A DNA stretch of 64,000 bases from Peptoniphilus_B koenoeneniae (GCF_030812875.1 NZ_JAUSTN010000007.1:62001-126000); one strand, 5' to 3'; counted from the stretch's first letter, positions 40,768 through 49,176 are shown. The notes: generated by a model from the sequence alone, not told the origin. A program made the numbers and translations.

Positions 40768-41157
40768 ATGAAAAAAACAAAATTAATTAAGGGCGACCTT
40801 ATTGTTATAGGCCTTATACTTTTAATAGCAGTTTTAAGCGGTCTTTATACATGGAATACAAATAAGACAAGTTCAAATTTAAGTCTTGTGGTTAAAATAG
40901 ACGGTAAAATTTATAAAAAATATAAATTGGATAAAAGTTTAGTTGGAAAAACCGCAAAGATAGACAGTAAATACGGTCACAACACTATAAAATTTACAGA
41001 AAAGGGTGCAATTATGTATGAAAGCGACTGTAAGGATAAACTTTGCATGAAAATGGGAGAAGTAACAAGGACCGGTCAGTCTATTATATGTCTTCCCAAC
41101 AGACTTGTTGTGGAATTAAATTCTGATAAAAATGATTTGGATGTGATGTTAAATTGA
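40768..41157 (+). CDS. NusG domain II-containing protein
   Basis: Small exported or membrane-anchored protein of 129 residues with one N-terminal helix (about 8-29) and a beta-rich domain. The pattern SDCKDKLCMKMGEVTRTGQSIICLPNRLVVEL is that of the NusG-II family, including its two cysteines. The function is unknown; in Firmicutes the gene lies beside the Gx transporter gene, as here. GTG 40753 is in frame, but it overlaps the -10 box, so ATG 40768 is preferred. The next gene starts 4 bp before its end. Confidence 0.85.
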   Translation: MKKTKLIKGDLIVIGLILLIAVLSGLYTWNTNKTSSNLSLVVKIDGKIYKKYKLDKSLVGKTAKIDSKYGHNTIKFTEKGAIMYESDCKDKLCMKMGEVTRTGQSIICLPNRLVVELNSDKNDLDVMLN

Positions 41158-41660
41158 AAACAAAAAAATGGGTTTTTCTTTCTCTTTTAACGGCATTAGG
41201 ACTAGTCCTTGGACTTTTTGAATCGCAAATTCCCCTTCCAATTCCCGTTCCTGGAGCAAGACTTGGTCTTTCAAATATGGTAGTTTTAATAACAATATCT
41301 GTTTTTGGATATAGAGAAGGCTTTGCCATTGCTCTTTTAAAAAGTCTAGTATTAGTTTTAATAACAGGAGGAGTTTCAAGCTTTATATTTTCCTTTACAG
41401 GAGCACTTTTATCCTCTATTGCTATGATACTTGCCCACAAATTTTTGTTGGGGAAAATTTCTCTTATAGGAATTTCAGAAATAGGATCTTTTTTTCATAA
41501 TTTTGGTCAAATTGCAGCGGCAACCTTTGTATTAAAATCTTCTGCAATTTTTGCCTACTTTCCCTTTCTTGTTATTACAGGAATTTTTACCGGATATTTT
41601 GTAGGCCTTGGATCTATATATGGTTCTGAAAGTTTAAATAAAATTAAGGCGGTAAGATAA
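41154..41660 (+). CDS. Gx transporter family protein (HepS1-like membrane protein)
   Basis: Membrane protein of 168 residues with about five helices: LLTALGLVLGLFESQIPLP and GARLGLSNMVVLI are the family's opening. It has been annotated as heptaprenyl diphosphate synthase component I in clostridia, but its ECF-transporter-like fold suggests a substrate-binding membrane unit, so the function is unsettled. The TTG start overlaps the preceding TGA (TTGA) and is coupled to it. One base overlaps maf. Confidence 0.8.
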   Translation: MKTKKWVFLSLLTALGLVLGLFESQIPLPIPVPGARLGLSNMVVLITISVFGYREGFAIALLKSLVLVLITGGVSSFIFSFTGALLSSIAMILAHKFLLGKISLIGISEIGSFFHNFGQIAAATFVLKSSAIFAYFPFLVITGIFTGYFVGLGSIYGSESLNKIKAVR

Positions 41661-42220
41661 TGAAAATAATACTGGCATCAGGTTCACCAAGAAGAAGAGA
41701 AATTTTAAAAAGAGATTTTGACTTTGAAATAATTTCCCCAAAAATTAAAGAAGATAAAGACCATTATGAAGATGGAGAAAGTCTTGTTATGGCCCTTGCC
41801 TACGAAAAAGCCTACCAAGTTGCAAAAAATTACAAAAATTCACTAGTAATAGGCGCTGATACTTTAGTCATGAGAGGCTCTCAGCCTTTAGGTAAGCCTA
41901 AAAACAGAGAAGATGCATATAATATGTTAAAGAGCCTTTCAAACATAAAGCACAGAGTCATTACGGGCTTTGCTTTAATAAATTTAGATAAAAAAATAAA
42001 GTATGTTGATTTTGAATCTTCTTATGTATATTTTAAAGACTTAAAGGAAAAAGACATAATAGCTTATCTTGATACAGGAGAATATAAGGACAAGGCAGGT
42101 TCTTATGGAATCCAGGGCTATGGTTCAAATTTAGTTTTAAAATATGAAGGGGATTTTGACAATATTGTAGGTCTTCCCTATAAAAGAATTAAGGAGTATA
42201 TAGAAAAAATAAATGGCTAA
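41660..42220 (+). CDS. maf: Maf-type nucleotide pyrophosphatase
   Basis: Protein of 186 residues hydrolysing non-canonical or modified dNTPs to monophosphates (dTTP/UTP type in related enzymes). Motifs are the N-terminal SGSPRRREIL, the catalytic-site GADTLV and GKPKNREDAYNML, and GSYGIQGYG near the C-terminus. Located in the usual maf-radC neighbourhood. It overlaps radC by 8 bp. Confidence 0.93.
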   Translation: MKIILASGSPRRREILKRDFDFEIISPKIKEDKDHYEDGESLVMALAYEKAYQVAKNYKNSLVIGADTLVMRGSQPLGKPKNREDAYNMLKSLSNIKHRVITGFALINLDKKIKYVDFESSYVYFKDLKEKDIIAYLDTGEYKDKAGSYGIQGYGSNLVLKYEGDFDNIVGLPYKRIKEYIEKING

Positions 42221-42896
42221 AAAATTTACCTTAAAAGATATTCCGCCTGAGGACAGACCCCAGGAAAAATTAATGGCATACGGATCTAAAGTTCTTTCCA
42301 ACGCAGAGCTTTTGGCACTAATAATAAGAACAGGAACAAAAGAAAAAAATGCCGTTCAAGTTTCTCAAGACCTTATAAATCAAATAGGGGGACTTAAAAA
42401 TTTAAACAAGATAAGTTTAAAAGACCTTCTTAATACAGATGGAATAGGTAATAGTAAGGCTGCAATGATAATGGCTTCAATAGAACTTTCTCTAAGACTT
42501 AATGAAAGAAAAGAAAAAGGGGAAAAACTCACAAGCCCCGAAAAAATTATTGCCTTTGCAGGAGAAGAACTAAAAAATCTTCAAAAAGAAATTGTAAGAG
42601 TTGTAATTTTAGACACAAAAAAACAATTTATAAGCTACAGAGATGTTTCCATTGGAACAATAAATATGAGTCTTATTCATCCAAGAGAAATTTTTAAAAG
42701 CGCCATAGACAATATGGCAGACACTATTGTAATTATGCATAACCATCCTTCAGGAGATCCAAGTCCTTCAAAAGAAGATATGGAAATTACAAAAAGACTT
42801 AAAGAAGCAGGAAAAATTATAGGCATAGAAGTTTTAGACCACATAATTGTAGGAGACTATGGCTACTACAGTTTTTTGGAGCATGGAAATTTATGA
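42213..42896 (+). CDS. radC: RadC-family JAMM-domain protein
   Basis: Protein of 227 residues. A helix-hairpin-helix-like part (LGNAELLALIIRTGTKEK-type; here SNAELLALIIRTGT, then LLNTDGIGNSKAAMI) precedes an MPN/JAMM domain with the zinc motif HNHPSGDPSPSKED. The family was named for repair, but its biochemical role is not established. It overlaps the RNase gene by 4 bp. Confidence 0.93.
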   Translation: MAKKFTLKDIPPEDRPQEKLMAYGSKVLSNAELLALIIRTGTKEKNAVQVSQDLINQIGGLKNLNKISLKDLLNTDGIGNSKAAMIMASIELSLRLNERKEKGEKLTSPEKIIAFAGEELKNLQKEIVRVVILDTKKQFISYRDVSIGTINMSLIHPREIFKSAIDNMADTIVIMHNHPSGDPSPSKEDMEITKRLKEAGKIIGIEVLDHIIVGDYGYYSFLEHGNL

Positions 42897-43969
42897 TTGA
42901 AAACAATGTGCAAAAGAAAATATATATAGACGAAAAATTTAAAACAGCCCTGATTTTTGATGGAAGAATCAGGGATATAATTTATTATGATGAGGAAAAT
43001 ATTTTAAAAAACATCTATCTTGGAAGAGTTACTAGAATAATAAAGTCTATGAACGCAGCCTTTATAGATGTGGGCTTAAAAGACAATGTATATTTAAACC
43101 TTGATGATGAAAAAGAAAATATAAAAGAAAATCAAACCCTTATAATTCAAATAAAAAAAACCGGAGAAGATAAAGGACCAAGAGGGACAAGAGAAATATC
43201 CCTTCCAGGAAAAAGTCTCGTATATTTTCCTAAAAACAATTTTGTAAAATATTCAAAAAAACTTTCTAAAGAAAAAAAAGAAGAATTGAAAAAAATCTCT
43301 TTAGAGGGAATTGTTTACAGAACTGAAGCTCAAAATTTTTCTAAGGAAGAAATAAAAAAAGAATATGAAGAATTAAAAGAAAAGGCAGAAAAAATATTAG
43401 GAGAAGAAAAATTTTTACCTGTCCCCAGACTTCTTTACAGGGAAGATATTTTAGACAGATTTATTCATGAACACCCTTATGATATAGTTACAAACTCAAA
43501 AAATATAGAAAAGGCCTATAAAAATTTAAGAAAAGTTGAATTTGAAAAAAATTATTCCATAAAATATAACCCTCAAATAAACAAAGATTATTTAAAATTA
43601 TTTGAAAGAATTGTCCATATAAATGATGGATCAAATATTTATATAGACTACACAGAAGCCATGACGGTAATAGATGTGAACTCATCTCAATCAACGGACT
43701 TTAAAAACTTTGAAGACTTGGCATATAAAATAAATTTAAAAGCCATAGAAGAAATAGCCCTTCAAATAAAACTTAGAAATATAAGCGGCATAATAATGAT
43801 TGATTTAATAAATATGAAAGATGAAAAAAATAGACAAGACATTTTGAAAAAAATGGAGGAGGAATTTATAAAAAATGATATTTCTCTTAACATTCATGGC
43901 TACACAAGTCTTGGAATTTGTGAATTGTCAAGAAGAAATCAAGGTCTATTGTTAAAAAATAAGCTATGA
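42893..43969 (+). CDS. RNase E/G-family endoribonuclease, short form
   Basis: Protein of 358 residues with an S1-like RNA-binding part (NIYLGRVTRIIKSMNAAFIDVGL) and the DNase-I-like catalytic part. The metal-binding aspartates lie in MTVIDVNSSQS and GIIMIDLINMKDEKNR. It ends directly after GICELSRRNQG. RNase G has about 480 residues and continues with a CPxCxG zinc link and a small domain, both missing here. The stop is clean and overlaps sfsA by 4 bp, so a deliberate short form is more likely than a frameshift. The zinc link mediates tetramer formation in E. coli, so quaternary structure may differ. Confidence 0.85.
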   Translation: MIENNVQKKIYIDEKFKTALIFDGRIRDIIYYDEENILKNIYLGRVTRIIKSMNAAFIDVGLKDNVYLNLDDEKENIKENQTLIIQIKKTGEDKGPRGTREISLPGKSLVYFPKNNFVKYSKKLSKEKKEELKKISLEGIVYRTEAQNFSKEEIKKEYEELKEKAEKILGEEKFLPVPRLLYREDILDRFIHEHPYDIVTNSKNIEKAYKNLRKVEFEKNYSIKYNPQINKDYLKLFERIVHINDGSNIYIDYTEAMTVIDVNSSQSTDFKNFEDLAYKINLKAIEEIALQIKLRNISGIIMIDLINMKDEKNRQDILKKMEEEFIKNDISLNIHGYTSLGICELSRRNQGLLLKNKL

Positions 43970-44652
43970 AATATAAAAACATAAAAGAAGGAATTTTTCT
44001 TGAAAGGCAAAATAGATTTATAGGCTTTGCAAAAATAGATGGTCATATAGAAAGAGTTCACATTCCAAACACAGGTCGCTGCAAAGAAATTTTAAGAAAA
44101 GATGCAAGAGTTTTATTGGAAAAATCTGACTTAAAAACAAGAAAGACAAAATATTCTTTGGTGAGTGCCTATAAAGAAAATATTTTAATAAATATAGACT
44201 CCCAGGCTCCCAATAAAATAGTAGAAGAAGCCATAAAAAGTGGAAAAATTTTTCCCCAATATAAAAATTCTTATAGGAGAGAAGTAAAATTTTTAAATTC
44301 CAGATTTGACTTTGCCTTTTATAAAGAAAAAGATCTTTGCGGTTTTTGTGAAGTAAAGGGAGTTACCCTTGAAGAAAATGGCCTTGCCATGTTTCCAGAC
44401 GCTCCAACTCTAAGAGGAAAAAAACATCTTTTAGAATTAATAGAGGCGAGAAAAAGAGGTCTTGATGCAAATGTGCTCTTTCTTATTCAATTTAAGGGAG
44501 CAGATTCCTTTAAGGCAAATGGAGAAAGAGATGAGGCTTTTGCGAAAACTTTAAAAAAGGCAAAAGAGGCTGGAGTAAAAATTCACGTTTATGACAGTAA
44601 GGTTACCTTTGATCAAGTTGAATTTTCAGAAAAAATTAAATATGAAATTTGA
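43966..44652 (+). CDS. sfsA: SfsA family protein
   Basis: Protein of 228 residues with the SfsA pattern: FLERQNRFIGFAKIDG, HIPNTGRCKEIL, EVKGVTLEENGLAMFPDAPTLRGKKHL and the ending FKAN....DEAFAKTLKKAKEAGV. SfsA is described as a sugar fermentation stimulation protein with a nuclease-like fold and nucleic-acid binding; its true role is unclear. Last gene of the six-gene run that starts at the NusG-II protein. Confidence 0.93.
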   Translation: MKYKNIKEGIFLERQNRFIGFAKIDGHIERVHIPNTGRCKEILRKDARVLLEKSDLKTRKTKYSLVSAYKENILINIDSQAPNKIVEEAIKSGKIFPQYKNSYRREVKFLNSRFDFAFYKEKDLCGFCEVKGVTLEENGLAMFPDAPTLRGKKHLLELIEARKRGLDANVLFLIQFKGADSFKANGERDEAFAKTLKKAKEAGVKIHVYDSKVTFDQVEFSEKIKYEI

Positions 44653-44679
44653 CCCATGTTTTAAAAATATGGGTTTTTA
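44652..44679 (+). terminator. terminator after sfsA
   Basis: ACCCAT (44652-44657) pairs with ATGGGT (44669-44674), with partial A-T pairing in the loop, followed by TTTT. It overlaps the stop codon. Confidence 0.8.
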
Positions 44680-44701
44680 TTTTATAAAAAACCATAAAAC
44701 C

Positions 44702-44730
44702 TTGACTTTTAAAAGTTTTATTAGTAATCT
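44702..44730 (+). promoter_or_regulatory. sigma-A promoter of tetR-gpmA
   Basis: TTGACT (44702-44707), a 17-bp spacer and TAATCT (44725-44730). Between them lies the palindrome-like stretch CTTTTAAAAG (44705-44714), which might be bound by the TetR protein. Confidence 0.65.
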
Positions 44731-44758
44731 GTAAATGATAAGAATTATTGGAGGAAAT

Positions 44759-45346
44759 ATGATAAGAGATGAAATAAGAGACTCCATAATTGCTGAAGGC
44801 GGAAAAGAATTTCTAAGCTGCGGTTTTGAAAAAGCTTCTCTAAAAAATATTTGTAAGGGAGCTAATATAACAACAGGCGCTTTTTATAGAAGATTTAAAT
44901 CAAAAAAAGAACTCTTTGAAGAAATTGTATCTCCTACGGTAAAAGCAATGGAGGAAATGATTAAAGAAAATTCAGGAAAAAGTGGCTTAATTGAAAAGAT
45001 TTTACACAACTCACTTGATTATGCAACTCTTTCAAAATTTTATGATGATTGCCAAAACTTAAGGTTACTTTTAAATTGTTCCGACGGCACAAAATATATA
45101 GACTATCCTCATATGATTTCACAAGAACTGACAAAAGCTACAAAAAATTATATAATTAACTTAAAAGGAAAAAGCCTTATTCCCGACAAAGAGTTGCATA
45201 TGTTTATGAGTGCTTATGTAAGTGCGCTTTTTGAAGCTGTAGTTCATTCATACACAGAAGATGAAATTAAAAACTTTCTTGATAGTGTAAATAATTTTTT
45301 CAACTGGGAGGGAATTTTAAGCTTAAATAAGACGGAGGAAAAATGA
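44759..45346 (+). CDS. TetR-family transcriptional regulator
   Basis: Regulator of 195 residues. The HTH domain (about 5-50) reads IIAEGGKEFLSCGFEKASLKNICKGANITTGAFYRRFKSKKELFEEIV, a clear TetR N-terminus. The helical C-terminal ligand domain has no informative similarity. ATG 44759 follows TTGGAGG by 5 bp; the ATG at 44735 would bury that site. Its stop overlaps the gpmA start (ATGA), so regulator and glycolytic enzyme are co-translated, an unusual pair. Confidence 0.9.
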   Translation: MIRDEIRDSIIAEGGKEFLSCGFEKASLKNICKGANITTGAFYRRFKSKKELFEEIVSPTVKAMEEMIKENSGKSGLIEKILHNSLDYATLSKFYDDCQNLRLLLNCSDGTKYIDYPHMISQELTKATKNYIINLKGKSLIPDKELHMFMSAYVSALFEAVVHSYTEDEIKNFLDSVNNFFNWEGILSLNKTEEK

Positions 45347-46026
45347 AACTTGTATTAATAAGACATGGTCAAAGCCAGTGGAACAAACTTAATTTATTTA
45401 CAGGCTGGAAAGATGTAGACCTATCTGAAGAAGGAATTGAAGAAGCAATAAGAGCAGGAGAAAAAATAAAAAATGAAAATATTTTATTTGACATAGCTTT
45501 TACATCAATGCTAACTCGTGCCATAAAAACTTGTAATTTAGTTCTTGAACATTCAGATCAACTTTATGTTCCCACCTTTAAAACATGGAGATTAAACGAA
45601 AGACACTATGGAGCTCTTCAAGGCCTAAATAAAAAAGAAACAGCTGAAAAATATGGAGATGAACAAGTTCATATTTGGAGAAGATCATACACAACACCAC
45701 CGCCAGCTCTTGATAAAGATGATGAGAGAAGCGCTCATAGGGATCCTCGTTATAGGAATGTACCCCAAGAAATTATACCAGACTTTGAATCTTTGGAGCT
45801 CACCCTTAAAAGAACCCTTCCCTATTGGATGGATCAAATTGCACCAAAAATTATAGAAGGTAAAAATGTTCTTGTAGCAGCTCACGGAAATTCCATTCGT
45901 GCCATAACAAAGCACATTGAAAACATAAGTGATGACCAAATAACTTCTCTTGAAATTGCAACAGGACAACCTATTGTATATGAAATGGACAAGAATTTAA
46001 AAATAATATCTAAAAAAATTTTATAA
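45343..46026 (+). CDS. gpmA: 2,3-bisphosphoglycerate-dependent phosphoglycerate mutase
   Basis: Enzyme of 227 residues interconverting 3- and 2-phosphoglycerate. The phospho-histidine motif LIRHGQSQWN carries His8. NLFTGWKDVDLSEEG, RLNERHYGALQGLNK and the late AAHGNSIRAI complete the active site of the dPGM class. It is the second gene after tetR and is followed by a terminator. Confidence 0.95.
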   Translation: MKLVLIRHGQSQWNKLNLFTGWKDVDLSEEGIEEAIRAGEKIKNENILFDIAFTSMLTRAIKTCNLVLEHSDQLYVPTFKTWRLNERHYGALQGLNKKETAEKYGDEQVHIWRRSYTTPPPALDKDDERSAHRDPRYRNVPQEIIPDFESLELTLKRTLPYWMDQIAPKIIEGKNVLVAAHGNSIRAITKHIENISDDQITSLEIATGQPIVYEMDKNLKIISKKIL

Positions 46027-46032
46027 TATCTT

Positions 46033-46067
46033 AAAAAACTCTTCTAAGAAAATAGGAGAGTTTTTTC
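46033..46067 (+). terminator. Rho-independent terminator after gpmA
   Basis: AAAAAACTCTTCT (46033-46045) pairs with AGGAGAGTTTTTT (46054-46066) with one wobble. Confidence 0.9.
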
Positions 46068-46127
46068 TATATAAGTTTACATATAAAATTCACGATTTCT
46101 ATGATAATATAGAAATAAGGTGAGAAG

Positions 46128-46736
46128 ATGAAAGGTATATTTGTAACCTTTGAAGGACCTGACGGTTGTGGAAAAACTACAATTGCAAGTCTTTTATATG
46201 AAGAATTAAAAAAATTAAATAAAAAAGTTTTACGCACAAGAGAACCAGGTGGAACTGAAATTTCAGAAAAAATAAGAAATATTATTTTAGATCCTCAAAA
46301 CACAAAAATGGATTATAGGACAGAAGCTCTTTTATATGCAGCAAGTAGAGCCCAGCACGTTCATGAAAAAATAATTCCCGCCTTAGAAGAAGGCTATATT
46401 ATTCTTTGCGAAAGATTCGTTCTTTCCTCCATAGCTTACCAAGGTTATGGAAGAGGACTAGGAAAAGGCGTTGAAACAATAAATGATTTTGCCACCGGGG
46501 GCTTAAAACCGGATTTAGTATTTTTATTTAAAGTAAACTCAGAAAAAACTTTACTTAGAAAATTGGCAGACGGTGGAGACAGACTGGAAAGAGAAGATAT
46601 TTCATTTCATAAAAAAGTTCAAAGGGCCTATGAAGATTTAAGTAAAAACAAAGATTTTCAAATTATAGATGCTTCAAGGTCAATAGAAGAAGTTTTTAAT
46701 GAATGTTTGGAAAAATTATTGGAGTTGATAAAATGA
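46128..46736 (+). CDS. tmk: thymidylate kinase
   Basis: dTMP kinase of 202 residues: P-loop FEGPDGCGKTT, the DR(E/x)-type motif RTREPGGTEISEKIR, CERFVLSSIAYQGYGRGLG and the LID region LADGGDRLERED. It makes dTDP for DNA synthesis. It opens a five-gene run tmk, two cyclic-di-AMP receptor genes, holB and PSP1, an arrangement close to Bacillus subtilis tmk-darA-yaaR-holB-ricT. ATG is preceded by AAGGTGAG. It overlaps the next gene by 4 bp. Confidence 0.95.
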   Translation: MKGIFVTFEGPDGCGKTTIASLLYEELKKLNKKVLRTREPGGTEISEKIRNIILDPQNTKMDYRTEALLYAASRAQHVHEKIIPALEEGYIILCERFVLSSIAYQGYGRGLGKGVETINDFATGGLKPDLVFLFKVNSEKTLLRKLADGGDRLEREDISFHKKVQRAYEDLSKNKDFQIIDASRSIEEVFNECLEKLLELIK

Positions 46737-47059
46737 AACTTGTAGTAGCAATTGTACAAGATGCCGATTCCGACAACTTGATAGATAAAATAACAAAAAA
46801 GAATTTTAGAGTTACAAAGGTAAGCTCTACTGGAGGATTTTTAAAAAGCGGAAACTCCACGATACTTTGTGGAATAGAAGATCAATCCTTAGATGAATTA
46901 TTAAAAATAATTGAAAACAATTGTAAAACAAGAGAAATAATAAAAACCATTCAACCTATGGGAATACCTGGTCAAGCCCTGGCAGCCTTGCCTGTAAAAG
47001 TAACTGTTGGAGGAGCAACGGTATTTGTCCTTGAAGTTGAAGACTTTAAAAGGTATTAG
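46733..47059 (+). CDS. darA: cyclic-di-AMP receptor DarA/PstA (first copy)
   Basis: PII-like trimeric protein of 108 residues that binds the second messenger c-di-AMP. The pattern VVAIVQDADSDNLIDKITKKNFRVTKVSSTGGFLKSGNSTIL and the C-terminal VTVGGATVFVLEVEDFKRY are family marks. ATG 46733 follows GGAG and overlaps the tmk stop (ATGA). Position after tmk matches B. subtilis darA. A second, shorter paralogue follows at once. Confidence 0.92.
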   Translation: MKLVVAIVQDADSDNLIDKITKKNFRVTKVSSTGGFLKSGNSTILCGIEDQSLDELLKIIENNCKTREIIKTIQPMGIPGQALAALPVKVTVGGATVFVLEVEDFKRY

Positions 47060-47067
47060 GTGATAAT

Positions 47068-47352
47068 ATGAAGATGATAATTGCAATAGTTCAAGATAAA
47101 TTTGTAGATGAACTTTTAGATAAATTTTTTGAAGAAAATATTTCAGTAACAAAAGTATCTTCTTCAGGAGGCTTTTTCAAATCTGGAAATACAACTCTTT
47201 TTTTAGGGGTTGAAGATGAAGAATTAGGTCATGTGGACTCAATTTTAAAAGAAGTAACTCAAACAGAAGAAATAAAAGACGAAAGGGGCAACTTTGAACT
47301 TAGCGGTGCAACAATTTTTGTCCTTGACGTTGAAAAGAGTATGAGAATTTAA
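47068..47352 (+). CDS. cyclic-di-AMP receptor-like paralogue (second copy)
   Basis: PII-like protein of 94 residues clearly related to the preceding gene: IIAIVQDKFVDELLDKFFEENISVTKVSSSGGFFKSGNTTLF and FELSGATIFVLDVEK. It lacks the roughly 14-residue stretch with the TIQPMGIPGQALAALP loop of the first copy, a region corresponding to the mobile loop of DarA. It may therefore bind c-di-AMP differently, bind another ligand, or form mixed trimers. AGGTGAT precedes the ATG. It overlaps holB by 1 bp. Confidence 0.88.
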   Translation: MKMIIAIVQDKFVDELLDKFFEENISVTKVSSSGGFFKSGNTTLFLGVEDEELGHVDSILKEVTQTEEIKDERGNFELSGATIFVLDVEKSMRI

Positions 47353-48266
47353 TGTTTGTAGGGAATTTAAACTTAACCCAAGAATTAAAAAATAATAAAG
47401 AAATTTCCCATGCCTATATCTTTGCAGGGCCGGAAGGAATCGGGAAAAAAACCCTTGCCATTTGTTATGCAAGAAAAATTTTAACGGGTAAATTTAAACT
47501 TGATACAGACGGTTTTGCTCATCCGGATTTATTTATACTGGAAAAGGAAAGAGTAAAAAAATCCGACATAGAAGAATTAATAGAAGATAGTTATAAGCTA
47601 CCCTTTGAAGGTAAAAGAAAAGTTTATATTATAGACGGTTTTGAAGAAGCAACAAAGGAAAGCCAAAATGCTTTTTTGAAAACTTTGGAAGAACCTCCAG
47701 AATATCTTACGATTTTTTTAATTACAAGTGATCTTGAAAGAATCCTTGATACAATTCTTTCAAGATGTAGAACTTTAAATTTCAACGGGCTTTCTCAAAA
47801 TGAAATTGAAGAATTTTTAATAGATAAGGGAATAAGAAAAAACGCTAGACTTTTTTCAAAAATATCAGGAGGCTCTTTAAAAAAAGCCCTAGCCTTAAAT
47901 CAAGGGGAAAATTTTGAAAGAAGACAAAAGACAATAAAAAATCTTTTAAAAATTTTAAAAGGATCTAAAGAAGAAATTTTTAAACAATATAATTTCTTTG
48001 AAGAAAATAAGGATGATCTCCAAGAAATATTTGAAACCTTAAGCCTATTTCTTAGAGATTTAGCAGTTTATAAAAGCACAAAAAATGTAAATAACATTTT
48101 GAACATAGATTATATAGAAGAAATAAAAGGTCTGAATTTAAGTACAAAAGAAGCCTTAGAAGCTTATAAAATTTTAGAAAAAGCAAGAAATAATTTTAAA
48201 AGCAACTTAAATTTCAGATTAAATATAGAAAATATGCTCATGAAGTTAGGAGGACTAAATGATTGA
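47352..48266 (+). CDS. holB: DNA polymerase III subunit delta'
   Basis: Clamp-loader subunit of 304 residues: nucleotide-binding motif AGPEGIGKKTLA, KVYIIDGFEEATKESQNAFLKTLEEPPEYL and the SRC motif LSRCRTLNF. The usual zinc-binding four-cysteine cluster after the P-loop is missing; only Cys in AICYARKIL remains before HPDLF. Otherwise length and order fit. It overlaps the PSP1 gene by 8 bp. Confidence 0.9.
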   Translation: MFVGNLNLTQELKNNKEISHAYIFAGPEGIGKKTLAICYARKILTGKFKLDTDGFAHPDLFILEKERVKKSDIEELIEDSYKLPFEGKRKVYIIDGFEEATKESQNAFLKTLEEPPEYLTIFLITSDLERILDTILSRCRTLNFNGLSQNEIEEFLIDKGIRKNARLFSKISGGSLKKALALNQGENFERRQKTIKNLLKILKGSKEEIFKQYNFFEENKDDLQEIFETLSLFLRDLAVYKSTKNVNNILNIDYIEEIKGLNLSTKEALEAYKILEKARNNFKSNLNFRLNIENMLMKLGGLND

Positions 48267-49149
48267 CGTATCAGGAGTAAGATTTAAAAAAACGGGCAAA
48301 ATATATTATTTTGACCCAAGAGATATAGATACAAAAATAGGCGATAATGTTATAGTTGAAACATCAAGGGGAATTGAATACGGAACAGTTGTAATCAAAA
48401 AAGAATTAAAAGAAGAAGAAATTTTAACGGAATTAAAGCCCGTTCTTAGAATTGCAAGCCCGGAAGATGATTTAAGACAGCTGGACAACAGAAACGATGC
48501 AAGAGAAGCTCTTATTATTTGTGAGAACAAATGTAAGGAGCATAAATTAAATATGAAATTAATAGGCTGTGAATACACCTTTGATAGGGGAAAACTTCTT
48601 TTTTATTTTACAGCAGATGGAAGAATAGATTTTAGAGAACTTGTAAGAGATCTTGCATCAATTTTCAGAACCAGAATTGAATTAAGGCAAATAGGCGTAA
48701 GAGACGAAGCAAAAAAAATCGGAGGCCTTGGACCTTGTGGAAGGCCCTGTTGCTGCAGAGCATTTTTGTCAGAATTTTCGCCAGTATCCATAAAAATGGC
48801 AAAGGATCAAGAATTATCCCTAAACCCTACAAAAATATCCGGACTTTGTGGAAGACTAATGTGTTGTTTAAAATATGAACAAGACGGCTACGAATGTATA
48901 TTTAAAAAAATGCCTCGCCTGGGAGAATTTGTAATGACAGATAGGGGAGAAGGAACTGTCATAGACAAGTATACAATACAAGAACTTGTAAAAATTCAAT
49001 TCCAAAATGGAGAAGACATAGAAGTTGAAATAAGAGATCTTGACCAAATAAAAAGAAGCGGAAAAATGAACAAGAACTTTACACAACTTAACTCATCTCT
49101 TAAAGATGAAGAAGTTAGAGAGAGCGAACTAAAAGATTTGGAGGAATGA
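48259..49149 (+). CDS. PSP1-domain protein, RicT/YaaT-like
   Basis: Protein of 296 residues with a PSP1 domain. The cysteine-rich signatures GGLGPCGRPCCCRAFL and ISGLCGRLMCCLKYEQD are those of RicT/YaaT. In B. subtilis RicT works with RicA and RicF in a Fe-S complex that influences RNase Y-dependent processing. RicA and RicF genes are not in this window. The C-terminus (from about 262) is a charged tail. Its end falls into a hairpin. Confidence 0.92.
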   Translation: MIDVSGVRFKKTGKIYYFDPRDIDTKIGDNVIVETSRGIEYGTVVIKKELKEEEILTELKPVLRIASPEDDLRQLDNRNDAREALIICENKCKEHKLNMKLIGCEYTFDRGKLLFYFTADGRIDFRELVRDLASIFRTRIELRQIGVRDEAKKIGGLGPCGRPCCCRAFLSEFSPVSIKMAKDQELSLNPTKISGLCGRLMCCLKYEQDGYECIFKKMPRLGEFVMTDRGEGTVIDKYTIQELVKIQFQNGEDIEVEIRDLDQIKRSGKMNKNFTQLNSSLKDEEVRESELKDLEE

Positions 49150-49167
49150 CCTTGATTTATCAAGGTC
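49148..49167 (+). promoter_or_regulatory. hairpin covering the weak ribosome site of the next gene
   Basis: GACCTTGA (49148-49155) pairs perfectly with TCAAGGTC (49160-49167) around TTTA. The 3' arm holds AAGG, the only ribosome-site-like sequence before ATG 49177. It may be a weak terminator for the tmk operon or may lower translation of the following gene. Confidence 0.5.
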
Positions 49168-49176
49168 TATTATTTT

